Shown here: positions 47,055-60,130 of the stretch, piece after piece
Layout of the letters: each line of letters opens with the position of its first letter
Numbering within the stretch: the first letter of the stretch is position 1
Source of the DNA: Benincasa hispida
Taxonomy: Eukaryota > Streptophyta > Magnoliopsida > Cucurbitales > Cucurbitaceae
Assembly: GCF_009727055.1 (NCBI RefSeq)
Contig: NC_052354.1
Location: forward strand, 53,862,960-53,926,959
Length of the DNA stretch: 64,000 bases
Reading direction: 5' to 3'
Program-made: the position numbers and the translations under genes
The notes under the pieces: model-generated
The model's database searches: none
What the model was told of the DNA's origin: nothing
Seen by the model: only the letters and a program-made list of their open reading frames with translations

Positions 47055-48553
47055 TGATAGTTTGTAGAAATACAAGTTATTGTAGTTTTTTACTTAGAAT
47101 TATGAGAGTTAATAAGCAAAATATGCATCGATAATACCAAGAATTGATCGCATTCATTGGCCCCAGACCGTTGCAAGGCTGGCCGCATGCGTTGATCATC
47201 ATGAAGACTAGTTTAACGCATGGAATGTTGTGTCCACAGAATAATAATCGTGATAGAAGGCTGATCACGAGGTAGGGGAATGCGTTGAAACTTCAGAAGA
47301 AACAAGCTTGAACGCATACCTTGGGAGTATCGACAAGATAAGGTGATGCTGACAGTTCCCATACCGTGAGAGAAGTAGCAGTGAGTCAGAATGAAGCATT
47401 AGAGCTGTCGGCGTTTGAAATTTATAAATAGAGCCTTGGAGCTTAACTTCAAACCATCCGAGTTTCTGACTTAAGGCAGATTCTTGTGATCACAGATGAG
47501 AGCATGAGCAAGACACTCTTTGAAGATTCTTCAACTTCATAGCCTTTCCAAGTGACGATCGGAGCTTTGCCAGAGATAGAGCTCGAGAGAGACTTCTTCA
47601 CCATCCATCCATGGTACCACCAATAGCCTTGACGCATTTCAGATGAAAAGCAAGAGAGTGCTTACATCCAATTCTTCACCTCTCCTCTTATCTCTGTATT
47701 GTGTTATATTTTGCTTAAGACATTAATATATCTTGTAATCAATGCATCTCTTAGTTCCTTCAGCACCATCTTCTTCATCTTCTTCTTCTTTATCATCGTC
47801 TACATTCATCATTTAGTTAAGTATCAAAGATAGTCGCATACTTAGTCATGCGGCCTAGAGATATTACGCATGTAGCAAACCATCGAGAGGTGTGCGTTAC
47901 ACGAGTATAGTGAGTTAATCCTCTTCGTTTGTGTAAGGCTGTCGTAATGCTTATCTATGAGCTGATTAGCTACAACTAACTGTCTAAGAGGGTAAGTAGT
48001 GGAACACACTAAAGCAAAGTAAGCTTTGTCCCTAGAGATAGGAACGATCTTATGTTCAATGCAACCATGCATTATAGAGATATAAACATGCGACTGGCCA
48101 TCGAGAGAAGTGCGATGCGTTAGTGTGGCGAGCTGGGATTACTCGAGCGACTAAACATAATGAAGTCACCTTTTTATGCGTTAACAGTTGCTGCATCTTT
48201 ACCAATTCTTTTAGTTAAACTTCCATTGCTCAATCTGTTTAGTTAGGAGCACGAGTAGCGCATAATTCTTTAACTTCTATCTTTTTACTTTTATTCATCG
48301 CCTCAAACGCATTACTTCACAAAAATTATTTATTTACAAGTCCCTGTGTTTGACCTCGGGTCATCCTAAGAAACTTGCGTTCTCGTTATACTTGGCGAGA
48401 AAGCAAGAAAACTTGTGACAGGAATGCATGGTCATCGCATATGCGCTTAACGCATATTGTATATTTTTCATCCAATGTATGACTATCGATGCATGGAGAT
48501 TAACGCATAGCATAAGACAAGTGCATTTTTCCTCTTCACTTTTCATACGAACA
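47055..48553 (+). mobile_element. Solo LTR D, 1,499 bp, with perfect 5-bp target duplication
   Basis: It begins TGATAGTTTG and ends ACGAACA (TG...CA) and is flanked by GACAT on both sides (47050-47054, 48554-48558). A TATA motif (TTATAAATAGAGCC) lies at about 47421-47434 in the plus orientation. The phrase TCCCTGTGTTTGACCTCGGG near its right end is common in plant gypsy-type LTRs. The words AACGCAT and GCGTT are frequent throughout. There is no coding region, so it is a recombined solo LTR. It interrupts the leader of copia A. Confidence 0.85.
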
Positions 48554-48558
48554 GACAT

Positions 48559-50716
48559 CTATTTTGCAATAATGTTTCAGTGAGACAAAACAAAAGTCAC
48601 CGTAGGGTGATTAGGTGGCCCTTCACTGAAATGAGACTATCTTAACCAATAGACAGAATAACTCTTTATTACTGTAACTATCAATCACCATTGTTTGGTC
48701 TAGAAATTGTTAAACTCACTTAAAATTTCTTGTAAGAATAACCCCTCATTTTAGATTCTAAAGTTCATCCCCAATGAGTCAACCGTAGGGAAAAACCAAA
48801 TGGGGGAAAAAACTAAAGTAATCCTATCCATTTCTGGAGTTTGAGGTAAAGAATCATTTAAATGACATCCGTAAGGGGGACAAGCAAAGGTGCCTCGAGG
48901 CCGAGCATGAAACTTTACTACAAACTAATGAGAGAGACTGTGAGATGTGTTGACACACATTTCATTCCCACTTACTATAAACACTCTCTCCATTCACCTT
49001 GTTATTGACCTATACAAACACCATCCGTGGGGGAATACAAGCAAAGGTGTCTCGAGGCCAAGTATAGATCTCACGGTGTGAACTTGTAGGGAGAAATGTG
49101 AAAAGGAAAAAAGAAGTATCGTATACCTCATTTTCCTCCCACTGAGTATTATACCTAGGGTTATTTAACTTAGAAAAATTTGGCTACTGGTTTTTAACTA
49201 AGTGTTTGTTTAATTTGCTCAAAAGTAACATTTATTTTGGATGGTTAAACAACTTTGATTAATGTTTATTAAACACTTTAATAAACTTCAATCAACCATT
49301 GCATGCTTGTAACAAATCTATCTAATTCACCTTACCAGTAAGTTCCCAGGTAAGGGTGTTATGTTTCCGTCAACTTAAATACCCCAGCCTAGACAAAACT
49401 AACCACAAAAGGTCCCTTATAGATACATTTGTTACAAATTTAATCTTTTAATTAAAAATCAAATTAATCCTATTAAATGAATTAAAATTTTTAATTTAAT
49501 TTCTAATCTTATTAGAAAAATGACCTTAGGTCTCTGTGAATCATATTTTAAAACTATTTTAAAAAATGATTTTAAGCTAATATTTTCATGCAATTATGAA
49601 TTATTGATTTTAATTTCTAAATTCATTTAATTATAACTTTTATAAAATAAATTAAATAAATTAAAATCATACAATTGCATTCATTGATATACTTAGTAAA
49701 TTATAACAATTATAAATTACCTAAGGTAGTGTCATGCTTCATGCAATTCCATTTCATTACTAACCATATATAACACTTACATAATAAGGTAATGATATAA
49801 TTAATAACATCCATCCATACACACATAAAACTATATATTATAACACTTATATATAAATGATGCATGACTATGTTATTAATGAATGCAAACACATACTATA
49901 ACATTTATATGATGCATGAGCATGCTATAAAAATAAATCATGCAACTATATATATTATAACATTTATAATATAAATAATAATGCATGAATAATGCATAAC
50001 CTATGGTGGGATTTTCACTATATGACATACATTATGGCATATATAAATTAAAAAATAAATTATACATCAAATGCATAATTGAAAAATAATTATTAAATCG
50101 GGATTGGACTCCTAATAATTAATAAAATTAATATAACACTTATATAAATTTAATTAATATACAATTATTTATTACATAAATATTGGTCAACTGGTTCAAA
50201 ACAAGCAAACCAAGCCTTGAACCGCCCGAACCGGCCAAAAATCGCTTGAACCAACCAAACCGAACACGACCTAGCCGAACCACACATCAAATCGAACACA
50301 AACCGAATTGTTTTTTCCATCTCGCAGCGTTGCAAGGCCGTGTCCTAGCGTTGCGACGCTACAGATAGAACGTTTCGTTCGCCTTGCAATGCTATTGTAC
50401 AAAACGTACTATACAGTTGTGGTCTTCTTCGAAACGTCTCCAATTTTGGCCCCATCTTCTCCAGAATTCGATCAGAATTGCCATGAACTACTCAACATCA
50501 AATACAGACTCTATAACATGAATTATGCCCAAAATACGAGCCCTTACAAATCAAATTTGTAAAACTAAAGGCTGTAAAGACTAGATCCAATCACAAAAAT
50601 ATCCATAATTGTAAACAATCATTCACCACATTTATAAATATACAAAATCATGAAATCCCACCAAGAAAATATAAAAATCATTCTGAAAAATTAGAAAATT
50701 TTGGGCCAAAAATCCC
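48559..50716 (-). repeat. Copia A long untranslated leader
   Basis: This 2.2-kb stretch lies between the primer-binding site of element A and its gag (with solo LTR D removed). No frame of note is present. A phrase occurs twice: ACAAGCAAAGGTGCCTCGAGGCC at about 48879 and a near copy at about 49037. At 50200-50300 a cluster of CCGAACC/AACCAAACCGAAC words stands out from the AT-rich surroundings. Continuity is supported by the sequence across the GACAT site and by the fit of PBS, leader and gag in order. Confidence 0.55.
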
Positions 50717-50729
50717 GCTCTAATACCAA
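50717..50729 (-). promoter_or_regulatory. Copia A primer-binding site for initiator methionine tRNA
   Basis: The minus strand reads TTGGTATTAGAGC, one base from the complement of the 3' end of plant initiator tRNA-Met (TGGTATCAGAGC). It follows the LTR end CTTCA by one base, exactly where reverse transcription of a copia element is primed. Confidence 0.85.
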
Positions 50730-50730
50730 T

Positions 50731-52669
50731 TGAAGGAACTGATGAAGGTTCGAAGCAGAAGTGGGGATCAGACCCAAATCTCAATTTTACAAAATTATAC
50801 AATTTTACATAATCATTAGGCATTAAATTAAAATTACAACATGCTTATTAAGAAATTTAGAAAAGAGAAAAAGAAATACTAACCCTTGAAGTGCAATGTT
50901 CTTCACGTAATTTCTCCTCTCGAAAAGCTCACGAACTTGAAACCCTAATTTGGATACCACCAGGAAAGCTTCCTCTGTATTCTCTAGGATGAAAATCCAA
51001 GGAGTTGTAGCCTCTTGGTATTTTGGAAGAGAGGGATAGAGTTTGTGAGAGAGGAAGGAGAGTGAGAACTTGAGAATTTTTCTTAGAGAAAATTCTATGG
51101 TTTCTACCCTGTCAAAATCAAGGGAAAAAGATGATGGTTACAACCTCTCTACATCACTTTCTACAAAAGCATGTAATAGAGAGAAAAAAGGGAGGGAGTT
51201 ATTATTTTTCAAAAATAAAAATAAATAAGAGAAAAATTATTTTAATAAAACGTTAATATATACGATAACCATTTCATCATATAATATATATTAAACTATA
51301 TGTTATATCAAATATAACATATAACATATTGTTTAATATTTATTCAATACAATATAACCTAAAGTTTGATTCTCTCATTAATGTATGGTATCTAATATAA
51401 ATCTCATTCATACTAAATTTATTTATATGAATAAAATTCACATAATCAATATTTGAATCATATTTAAATATTTATTTCCTCTTAAATAAACTTTATATTA
51501 TAATGTATCAAATATATAATAGTAATTATATCATATATAATTAAATTAAATTAATTATATATAATTAATTTCCTCAATTAATTTGAATATTTGAAATTAA
51601 TCCAAAATTGATTCTCATTTAAACTCTATTGAGCTATAGAAGGGGACCTCAAGAGCTTGTAGCTTGAACCTCCAATGGTACTTGAATAATTAATTAAATT
51701 TAATTAATTATTCAAAATCCACTAACTGTCGGACACTCCACTGAAGACCGATAGTTAGACTCTTCGCACTACAAATATATTTCTATGTCAATTGAATATA
51801 ACCAGTCAACAGTGCGATGACCTTTCACAAAATGTTTGTAAGTACAACTAGACCAAAATTATCATTTTGCCCCTGTAGTTACATTTAACTCCTTAAGTAC
51901 TACTGATCCCTTTAATGAATAATAAGTCATAGTCCAATTATGACTAAACCCCTCTCGGGCCAGGAGAAGGTGTGGTGCCACATTATTTAAGCCCCAGAAT
52001 CAACTCTTAAGGAGCAATTTATCTACTTACCTTGACTTCGAAGAAGGAGTGAATTTCGTCTTGTGTAGTTATGTTCCCAACTCCCCAATCAGACAAATCC
52101 CCAAAATGATAAGCTTATTGAGTCGGCGATCTGGCCACTCTCCCAATACAAATCAAAGGATCGCCCTCATAAGTAGGAATTCACAACTCACTCAGGATTC
52201 AGGTCAAATCACTATGGTCATCTTGGTGAAATGTAAGTCTCAATTATGAACCATGTTATATAATGAGACTAGTCATTTCGTGGTCCAGTCTTATACAAAC
52301 TCTTTTGTATAGAACACCCCCACTCACATGACTCCACATGGATGATCAGGATCAGATCATTTGTAACACTTTACAAACAATTGTAACATTTATAAAGCGG
52401 GTCGTAATTATAGTGTCACAAGGGTATTCAACCTTTTCCATCTACTACAGACCATTTAGGTTATCACTTAAACATGATCCACCTGCATGTCTTTACATAC
52501 ATGTTTAAACAATAGAAGATAACCTTGGATGTTACTTTATTAGTTTGTGGGTTTAATGCTACTAAATGTCAAAATAAAACATCTTATAGTTTATTAAATA
52601 AATAAAATGTTTGTACAATACAATTACAAACTACAGAACCCTACGAGATTTAGGGCATCAACCCTAACA
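50731..52669 (-). repeat. Copia A 5' long terminal repeat, 1,939 bp
   Basis: On the minus strand it starts TGTTAGGGTTGATGCCCTAA and ends CAGTTCCTTCA, followed by the primer-binding site. The start directly abuts the reverse transcriptase of copia B, so this LTR marks where A entered B; the adjoining minus-strand bases are GTCAC, whose partner copy is gone because A's 3' end is deleted. No 3' partner LTR remains in the window. Confidence 0.8.
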
Positions 52670-53640
52670 GTGACTACATTCATAAGATGCATATCTAGAC
52701 TTTCATACACAGTCAGACCAATTAAATATCTTAGTGTAATTGTATCCACCACTAGAGAATATGTCTCCTCATAATGAATACCAAATTTTGTGGAAAACTT
52801 TGTGCAATTAGTCTTACTTTGAATCTTGTGACCTCATTATTTTCATTTCTTTTTCTCATAAATACCCATTTATATCCCATATATTTGACACTTTCTTGTA
52901 TTCAGACTACTAGTCCAAAAGCCTACCGTTTTGAAAGTGAGTTTAACTCTATCTCGAATTCTTTTTTCCACTGAAGCCAATCTTTTCTATGTCGACATTA
53001 TTAAATAGATTTTGGTTCAAGATCCTCATTTAATTTCAAGAGCAATATTATATACAAAAATGTTGTCAATAACTACATTAATTTGATTCCATCTTCTTCC
53101 TGTCATGACATAGTTTATTGAAATCTCATTATTATCTTTAGGTATTTTATCTTCCTCACTAGTCATGTCGAAGATTTCTTCATGGGTATTTACATCCTCA
53201 ACCAAGTCTTTTTTACTATTGATTATTTTTCGTTTTTGAGGATTTTTATCTTTGGAACCCACTGGTCTACCACGCTTCTGTGTGTTCTAAACTCATTAGT
53301 GACAACTTCTTGCGTCGGGATATCAATTTTTGTGGAACATTTGCATGTATATGTGACTTAGTTACTTTCTTTGCATCTATAAATGCATTTCGTAACTGAT
53401 TTGTTATATGTTGCAAATGAATTATTTTTTGAACTTCAAGTTCACATTGATCTGTACGGGGTGAGACAATAATTATGCATTCCATGTAATTTTTTTTTCC
53501 AATTTCTTAATTCCTTCCCCTAATGTTGGAAATTTTTTCTCATTAAAATGACAATCAACAAATCGTGCAGTGAATACATCACCAGGGGTTCGAGATATTT
53601 AATAATTGATGAGGAATCATATCCAACATATATTCCTAAC
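52670..53640 (-). pseudogene. Copia B integrase tail, linker and reverse transcriptase N-terminus
   Basis: Minus-strand fragments read EISINYVMTGRRWNQINVV, then KYMGYKWVFMRKRNENNEV and, close to the break, LRYLIGLTVYESLDMHLMNV. These are in order for the linker and first third of a copia reverse transcriptase. The frame is broken by stops and shifts. Coding wording ends exactly where the LTR of element A begins at 52669. The YVDD part that should follow is missing from the window. Confidence 0.8.
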
Positions 53641-54600
53641 TACTTTTGAGGACCTATCTTAGTGCGTTGTGATGGAGCAATTGGAATATATACTGCACAT
53701 CCAAAAATGAAAATATTTAGCTCATGACCATAAGCTAATTGTAATGAGAGTACTTATGATAAGCTACTAGCCTAATGCGTACAAGTGACGCTGCATACAA
53801 AATAGTATGTCCCCATATAGATGAAAGAAGCTTAGCGCTCATAAGTAATGGTCTTGCAATTAATTGCAAATATTTTATAGATGATTCTACTAAACCATTT
53901 TGTGTATGAACATGAGCTACAGGATGCTCAACACTTATCCCAATTGACGTACAATAATTATAAAAAGCTTGGAATGTAAATGCACCAGTATTATCAAGAC
54001 GAATGGTTTTAATTGTATGATCAGAATATTGTGCTCTTAACTTAATTATTTGAGCAAGTAATCTTGCAAATGCAAAATTTTGACTTGATAATAAGCACAT
54101 GTGTGACCATCTAATGGATGCATCTATTAATACTATAAAATATCTAAATGGTCCACTTGGTGGGTTAATAGGTCCACATATATCACCATGAATTCGTTCT
54201 AAAAATGTTGGTGATTAAGTTCCCATTTTAGCTGATGATGGTCTAATTATTAATTTGCCTTGAGAGCAAGTATCACATAATAATTCATTAGATTGAAGAA
54301 TCTTTTGGCTTTTCAATGGGTGTCTACTTGATTTCTCAATAATTCTTCTCATCATTATAGACCCTGGATGTTCCAATCTATCATATCAAATAGCAAATAT
54401 ATCTGGGTTCATGAACTTCAGGTCCATTGTTGCATATATTTCAATTACTCATATATAAGTATAATACAAATATACAATCCAAAAGATAAAGCAAGTAACT
54501 TTTCCAATATACGTTTTTCATTTGAGACAGTAGAGATAATATATATATATTCCATATTATTCTTACTATCAGTCTCAATATAATAACCATTGCAACGTAT
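53641..54600 (-). pseudogene. Copia B integrase relic
   Basis: The longest frame (54100-53735) carries the integrase core: TIRLDNTGAFTFQAFYNYC with a catalytic aspartate and NGLVESSIKYLQLIARPLL with the catalytic glutamate. The family usually has a PxxHxQNG phrase here; this copy has PVAHVHTQNG. Upstream, the zinc-binding part is fragmented by stops. Confidence 0.8.
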
Positions 54601-54839
54601 ATCTTTAAAACTTAGAAGATTTCTCTTTGATTGACTAGAGAATAATGCATTGTCAATTGTAAATTTTGTTCCTCTAGGAAAAATAATTTTTTCTTTTCCA
54701 AAACCGCAGAACCTAATATTATATTTACTTTTGCTTTCAACATTGTCGATTTGGAAAAGTATTTTTTATTTGTAAGTATTATGTGTGTAGTTGCACTGTC
54801 TGCTAGACGTAGATCTTCTTTGCTCATTTTTTTAATCAT
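54601..54839 (-). pseudogene. Copia B protease relic
   Basis: The minus strand reads LRLADSATTHIILTNKKYF, the copia aspartic protease active site (D-S-A) and its following strand. The piece continues to a LVNQREIF end, then the frame is lost. Confidence 0.8.
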
Positions 54840-55615
54840 CCAACGTATGAAAGTGATCCATGTTTCTTTATTAAAAGAAAATAATTATAATAAGAAAAAA
54901 AACACTTAAAATATACAAAAATTACTAAAAAAAACATGAATATAGATAAAAGAAAACAACGATATTAAGTCTACATATTCTCACAATCAAAAGAAACACT
55001 TGAAGTTCCATCGACCGTGTCAATCTTCTCTTTAGGAGATTCAGAAAAGTCCGCCACATCCAAATTTTTCATATGGGATGGGTCAAATATGTCATTATCC
55101 TGATATGCAAAATTTACTTTCACAATTCTCTCTTTTTCCTTTAGGGAGACTTGATATAGGTTAACTAAGTGTTTTGACGTACGACAAGTATGTGATCAAT
55201 GCTCAGTTATTCTGCATCGAAACATTTATTTTCAACACACTTTGAACTCTTATCTTATGGAGTTTTTCCTTTGTGATCCTTATTTTTTGTGGCTCTTTTG
55301 AAATTTGAATGATTAGAACGACCATCTTAAAAATAATAATTATTTCTTCCTCTGCCATGGTCACGACCTCGACCATGACCACGACCTTGACCACGATTAT
55401 TAACATTCACAACATTCACTTCAGGGAATGGTGTTGTTCCAATTGGTCGAGATTCGTAGTTCTTCATCAATAACTTGTTATTTTGTTCGACCACGAGAAG
55501 ACGTAAAATTAGTTCAGAATATTGTATAAAACCCTTCTCTCGATATTGTTGCTGCAGGAGCATATTCGAGACATGAAAGGTAGAAAATGTTTTCTCTAAC
55601 ATATTCAACATCAGT

Positions 55616-55649
<34 letters not shown>

Positions 55650-56018
55650 ATAACAACAATTTTGAATTGATTTTAAATAATACGGAATTGTAAAATACTT
55701 ACTGATTTAAATCTTGTAGCCTTAAATGCATCCACTCATAACAAGTTTTAGGAATAATAACTGTTTTTTTATGATCGTACCTTTTTCAATTTTTTCACAA
55801 GATACTAGGATCTTTTATTGTAAGATACTCTATTTTTAATCCCTCGTGGAGATTATGTACAATTTTGCTTTGTCCTGATTGGATGTCGTATTTCATTCTT
55901 TAATAATTTCTCCCAAGTTCATAGCATCTAGGTGAATTTCAACATCGAGCGTCCATGACAAATAATTATTGCCATTAATGTCAAGGACTGCAAATTTAAT
56001 ATTGTAAGGTTTTGCCAT
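54840..56018 (-). pseudogene. Copia B gag relic with a poly(A) interruption
   Basis: Gag begins on the minus strand at the ATG at 56018-56016 (MAKPYNIKFAVLDINGNNYL, then SWTLDVEIHLDAMNLGE) and meets a stop soon after. A run of 30 T on the plus strand (55618-55647) replaces part of the middle. Gag then resumes as LEKTFSTFHVSNMLLQQQYR and an RG-rich nucleic-acid-binding tail (GQGRGHGRGRDHGRGRN). Near 55010-55090 DIFDPSHMKNLDVADFSES follows. The zinc knuckle is not intact. Confidence 0.82.
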
Positions 56019-56172
56019 GACAATGCTATCACAAAATATTATATATTATATTAGAAATTTAGTATATACTAAATATGCAAAATAATATTTAATTTATTAA
56101 TTTATAGAAAGAGGGAAAAAACTTACCTACCTTTAGCGATGGAAGCAACAGGAGCTCGTGTTAATAACGTGC

Positions 56173-56496
56173 TGTGAAATTGAGGAGCACAACAGATATG
56201 GAGAAAATATAATTAATAATATTAAAAATATAATCATAATATAATATAATATAATAATAAAATAAAATAACTAAAATTATGAAAATTTAGTGGAAATTTG
56301 AAGTGGATTTCTCACGTGAGTGATTTTAAGATCCACCAAATGTCATTATTTGTAGGCAAAGTAGCAAGTAAGATGAGGTCTTACATGGATACGAAACATG
56401 AATAACTACAAGGTACATGAACAATATGAAGATTGACACATGGCTTTTAGGACACTAAGCAATGAACGTCTATTTAATTTTATAATATTTATAACA
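56173..56496 (-). repeat. Copia B 5' long terminal repeat, 324 bp
   Basis: On the minus strand it starts TGTTATAAATATTATAAAAT and ends CCTCAATTTCACA (TG...CA), followed by GCACGTTATTAACACGAGC, which resembles the primer-binding region of one copia lineage. Its partner is the LTR at 40845-41067, over 15 kb away because of later insertions. A partial duplicate of its U3 wording (GAACAATATGAAGATTGACA) lies just outside at about 56518. Confidence 0.85.
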
Positions 56497-59400
56497 GTTT
56501 TATTTGTTTTGGTAAGAACAATATGAAGATTGACACATGACTTTTAGGACATATTATTATTATTATTATTTTGCAAAATGCTTCCTATATTTCTTACCTT
56601 TTCCTAAGTCACCCTATAGCAAATAGTCACTATACTTCTTGTTTATGACACGTCTATTCTAATATATATTTCCTTTTCACTTACTTCCCATTGTCTTTTC
56701 TATATAATTAGGAAAAAAATCTATTTTTAATTATTCAAAATAAAATATCTACTTAATTTCAAATTTTGATCCTCAAACTCAAGTCTGGTGGTGTGAATAT
56801 AATATTTATATTTATTTTCATGGAATCTAAAGAGTTAATTTGCATCTTTGACTTGTAATTAAAATATGGTGTCAATGTGCACAACTTTAAAAATTAGAAC
56901 TCAAACCAAATTTAAACTCACACGTGAGAAAGAGTGTATTAAAAATGTGTATTATTTAGAGCAAGTAAAATCTTATTCTCTTTTCGTATAACATATATTT
57001 AAACGCGACTTAAAAGTTAAAAAATTGAAAGATGGCATTACATCACGACATAAAACTTCACATCACAAAGTTTTGATAAAATCTTTTTATTATTTTTGTT
57101 GTCAATAATTATTGTTTTTTTAAAAAAAAAAAAAAATTTAAATCATAGGATGTGAAAGGATTTGTAGGGAGGAGTAGTAGAGTTGTCTTTATATTGTCTG
57201 GCTTTTAACAAAGGAAGCAAATCATATAAGATATCAAAATTGGGTAATTCCATAGAATAGCACTTCACACCAAATTAACTAAAACCTTCAAAGTGTTGTG
57301 ATGATAGGAAAGTTATGGACCTTTGGCTTTGCCTATGTGTTTGAGTGGGGAAAAAAAAGGAAAAAAAGAACTGTTTCAATGTGACTAACTGAAAGAGAAT
57401 GAATGTGATGTTTAAATGGATAAAGCTTCTCTCACTTTCAGCTCTAGTTATCACTAACTTTAATATAAGTTCTTTGTTCAATTATAATGTCTTGTCTAAT
57501 TGAATTAGGTTCAATTCAATGCTAGAATATTCGTTATCAACTATAACAAGATTTTGTTGAGTTTGTACAAAATATTAGAAATATAGTTGTCATACATTAG
57601 AAAAGTTCAAGACAGTGATGAACTTCAAGCACTATAAAATGATTTTATATCTTTAGTTTCAAATCATCTAAGTTTGAGTACGTTAACTCTAGTTAAATTT
57701 CCTTTTGGTGTGGGGAAAAAGCTGCGAGTGGCATAAATGCTTTGAAAGAGTATTTTCTTAAAGTTGGGGTCGGGAAGAGATTTTTATGTGATTGTAATAA
57801 TTTTTCACAAAGTGAAACTTTTTTGGTTCATAGTTTTTTCTGTGATTTGAAGTTTTTCCACATCCATTTTTGTGTTTCCAATTTTATTGTTTTCTTTTAA
57901 TTTCGTTGCTATTTTTCTATTTATTAATCTTCCGATAGTAGTAGCGGGAGGTTTTTTCTAACATATGCAATAGCAAAATGCAAACTTTTGATATCGAAAG
58001 ATGAAGAGCAACAATAATGAGAGAAGAAAGAAAGAAAAGAAATTGAGAGAGAAAAGAGAGAATCGATCTATGTCATCAATTTATTAATTAAGCAAAAAAA
58101 TATATATGTCATTAGAACCACAGTTAGCATGTGTAGTTTACAACCACCCACCTTAGGACTTTGGTAAGATCAACTAATGACAAATGACTTTAAAAGGACT
58201 ATATAGAACTATTTTACCAATCTCAAGAGCTAAAAATACCTCTTAAGAAATTTAGGGAACAAAAAGTATAATATAATTTAGATAACATTTTTTCATAAAA
58301 AAATCAAGAGCATTACTTAGGTGCAACAATCTCATACTTCCCTTCTTCTAGTCACAAAAAAATATTTTTTTTATTTTAAATTTTTTTTTGACACATGTCA
58401 ACTTTTAATTCGCTAATTTTTTCCAAAATAAATCTTATGGTTTTGGTGGATATATGCTAAATTAATACCCTTTCTATCCAAAATATTTTCATATATACTC
58501 TGACCTTTGTTAATATATATTTTTTTATTAGAGAAAGACTTCGTCAATAATTAATATCACATACTCTAACTTAGTTAATAATGAAATACCATCCATTAAA
58601 AAAATAGAAAGCAAAGAAATTGGTATAAAAAAATCTTGAACATCATCATGAAAAATTAAGAAGATGTGATTCTTATGCTCTTGAGTGTTTGGCATGAAGA
58701 ACTTGACATGATTGTCAAAATTTAAGTTTTGTCAAAGAATAATTTTTAAGGTTACAATCTTAAAATCAATTTTAAAATCGATCTTTTTTATCTTCTCAAT
58801 TTTATTTTTAATGTATTAAAAATTCTCAATCAAGTCATTTCAAAACATTAATGTTTTATTAACATATTTAGACACATGGATATGTCATTTTATTTATGAT
58901 ATTCGATACACGAAATTCAATATGACTATTTGTTCAGATTTGTGTTAATACAACGATAATTTGATGACGAGTAATATTTTTTTAAAAGAAAAAAGATTGT
59001 GGAAAAAATGAGAATTTCAAAGGGTTTAGAAAGAAAACTCTAAAATATTAGGAACTATTTTATATTTAACTAGTTATTTTCAATATGTATCTCCACAATA
59101 ATAAGGAGACCTTTTCTTTTTTTGCGCCATACATTTACATTTATGGTAATGATATAATTTGTCATTTTGACTTAAATTTAATATAGTTTAATTCAAAAAG
59201 AATTATTTAAGAACAATTAACAATATGAGATAGCACACATATCACCTAGAAATATATTCTTGTAGGCTAAGACAATCATATATGGCCAAAATGCAATCCT
59301 TTTCATCATGTGTGGTCTTAAACAAGTAGATAATAATTTTAAGTGTTTTTTTCAAAGATATTTAATATTTAACAAACTAATAATTTAACTTTTAGAAGAA

Positions 59401-59639
59401 AAATTTATTATAACTCTCAATCTAAGTTCACATTAAATAAGATGTTAATCTCATTAAGATACTATATCAAAATAAACCATACATAGTTTACTTCAATTCA
59501 ATATAAACAATATAATCTTTTATTATCTTTCATCAACAATATATTTATCGATCTATATCGATATTTTCTACATCATAGTTACTAATACCAAAATCTAGAT
59601 AGAAGAAAATGTACTTCTTCTTCACGTAACTATACAACA
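56497..59639. other. AT-rich spacer
   Basis: No gene is recognised. A 37-base phrase from the adjacent LTR (near 56425) is repeated at 56516-56552 and is followed by a short (ATT)n run. The remaining open frames are short and composition-driven. Confidence 0.45.
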
Positions 59640-60130
59640 GTAAATTTGTAATTGAGGGAAGAACGTGACCTGTAAGATGGAAAGATTTGTATACCAACAT
59701 GGTGTTTATCATACAGATTTCGATGTTAATTAAGCCAGAAAGTGTATATACACAGTAAGTAGAAAGTTTGAGTATTAAAATGGATTTACCTTCCCTGGAG
59801 GTATGATAATGTATTTAGAGGAGTGGTTGTCCCTATAGGGATTAGGAGTAGCTTTAGGATAACTCTTCATCTCATCAGATTGAGGGGCGTGCCTTGTTTT
59901 GTATTTGCACAGAGTTGATCTCGACCTTGACTGAACCCTAGCACCTTCTTCTAGGGCCCAGTTTGATCGTAGGATATGATGCTTTGGCGGAAAATACAAA
60001 AGACGTGTCCTATTATATTAGTATTTGAAATCTTGATCTGAGTTGACCCTTCTCTAGGCTCAAAATGATCTTGGGGTGTTATTTTCTCGACCTTATTGCT
60101 TTTGTCCTTATTTTATGTTGATTATATCAT
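59640..60130. other. Less AT-rich island of unknown origin
   Basis: Between about 59780 and 60100 the composition rises in G and C (CTAGGGCCCAGTTTGATCG, GATTGAGGGGCGTGCCTTG). A minus-strand frame at 59999-59775 (74 residues, IIIPPGKVNPF at its end) has no resemblance I can name. It may be a fragment of an unrecognised retroelement or transposon. Confidence 0.25.

Noticed and set aside
54368..54583. Plus-strand frames inside the retroelement nest (also 52774-52974, 52049-52249, 50183-50562)
   Set aside because: They are antisense to recognisable gag/pol or LTR sequence on the minus strand.
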